From assembly GCA_902826155.1 (NCBI GenBank), contig CADEDU010000009.1, positions 12,989 to 35,548 on the forward strand: 22,560 nt of DNA, given 5' to 3'. The stretch comes from an uncultured beta proteobacterium (GTDB lineage Bacteria > Pseudomonadota > Gammaproteobacteria > Burkholderiales > SG8-39). The translations under genes were made by a program, and so were the position numbers. The notes under the pieces are model-generated. The model was not told the DNA's origin and did no database searches. It worked only from the letters and a program-made list of their open reading frames with translations. Positions 22,317 to 22,560 of this stretch are shown here, piece after piece. Numbering within the stretch: the stretch's first letter is position 1; each line of letters begins with the position of its first letter.

Positions 22317-22560
22317 GTGCTCAGCCGACCACGTTCACCCTTGGTGCCGGCGCCGGATTCGCCGGCGATCGCGTCGAGCCCGCCGTCAACATGGCGCGCT
22401 CGGGTCAGGTCGATGCGATCGCACTCGAATGCCTTGCTGAGCGCACGCTGATCGCCGCGCTGCGCGCCCGGCAGGCGAACAGGGACTCCGGCTTCGATCC
22501 GCGCCTGCGCCGGCGGCTGCGCCCGCTGCTGGCAGCAAGCGGCAAGCGCTGCAAGGTGCT
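22313..22560 (+). CDS. AtuA/DUF1446 (acyclic terpene utilisation) family protein, 3' truncated by window end
   Basis: This is the first 82 codons of a gene that runs off the window. The ATG at 22313 overlaps the LivF-type stop (ATGA). The N-terminus LGAGAGFAGDRVEPAVNMARSG followed by DAIALECLAERTL matches the start of the AtuA/DUF1446 family, named from a Pseudomonas acyclic-terpene (citronellol/geraniol) gene cluster; the reaction of AtuA itself is not established to my knowledge. Family members are several hundred residues long, so most of it is missing. Its presence in the operon shows that the cluster continues beyond the window and strengthens the case for a branched or terpene-like acid substrate, but only weakly. 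Confidence 0.85.
   Translation, partial: MSAQPTTFTLGAGAGFAGDRVEPAVNMARSGQVDAIALECLAERTLIAALRARQANRDSGFDPRLRRRLRPLLAASGKRCKV

Overview
The window is high-GC DNA packed with genes and reads as the chromosome of a free-living proteobacterium. Burkholderiales or a related beta/gammaproteobacterium is my inference, from the GC-rich codons, the branched-chain-amino-acid-type ABC transporter attached to an acyl-CoA catabolic cluster, and the hydantoinase/oxoprolinase pair. I saw no tRNA, rRNA, CRISPR array, insertion sequence or phage gene.

Region 1 (1-2977, + strand) is the 3' part of a peptide/nickel-type ABC importer: a truncated DppC/OppC-like permease, a DppD-like ATPase and a DppF-like ATPase, followed by a small protein of the L-2-amino-thiazoline-4-carboxylate hydrolase family. 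Region 2 (2995-5953) holds stand-alone genes on alternating strands: a TPR-glycosyltransferase-like protein (-), a GFA/CENP-V zinc protein (+) and a phytanoyl-CoA-dioxygenase-family Fe(II)/2-oxoglutarate oxygenase (-).

Region 3 (6174-7709, + strand) is a two-gene unit: a short-chain dehydrogenase and an ArsM-like SAM methyltransferase. The methyltransferase is the most striking item. Its frame is interrupted by a UGA at 7557-7559, exactly where I expect the family's conserved Cys (W-x-x-C-I-A-G-A motif). The same frame then continues with a normal family C-terminus to 7709. Fifteen bases after the UGA lies a perfect 9-bp inverted repeat whose hairpin loop contains GGUC, in the size and position range of a bacterial SECIS element. 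I read this as a probable selenoprotein, Sec at residue 195 of 244. A nonsense mutation is the alternative.

Region 4 (7899-22560 and beyond, + strand) is a long catabolic operon headed by a FadR-type GntR regulator. It encodes HyuA and HyuB (ATP-dependent hydantoinase/oxoprolinase or ketone-carboxylase-like), an acyl-CoA dehydrogenase, a crotonase, a class III CoA-transferase, a thiolase-fold protein without the catalytic cysteine, a DUF35 zinc-ribbon/OB partner, a complete five-component branched-chain-amino-acid-type ABC importer (binding protein, two permeases, two ATPases), and the start of an AtuA/DUF1446 protein. Start/stop overlaps are common and spacing is tight, which suggests cotranscription and coupled translation. 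My model is that an unknown carboxylate, cyclic amide or ketone is imported, activated to a CoA thioester, dehydrogenated and hydrated, and then cleaved by a retro-aldol step carried out by the thiolase-like/DUF35 pair. The substrate cannot be read from the sequence.
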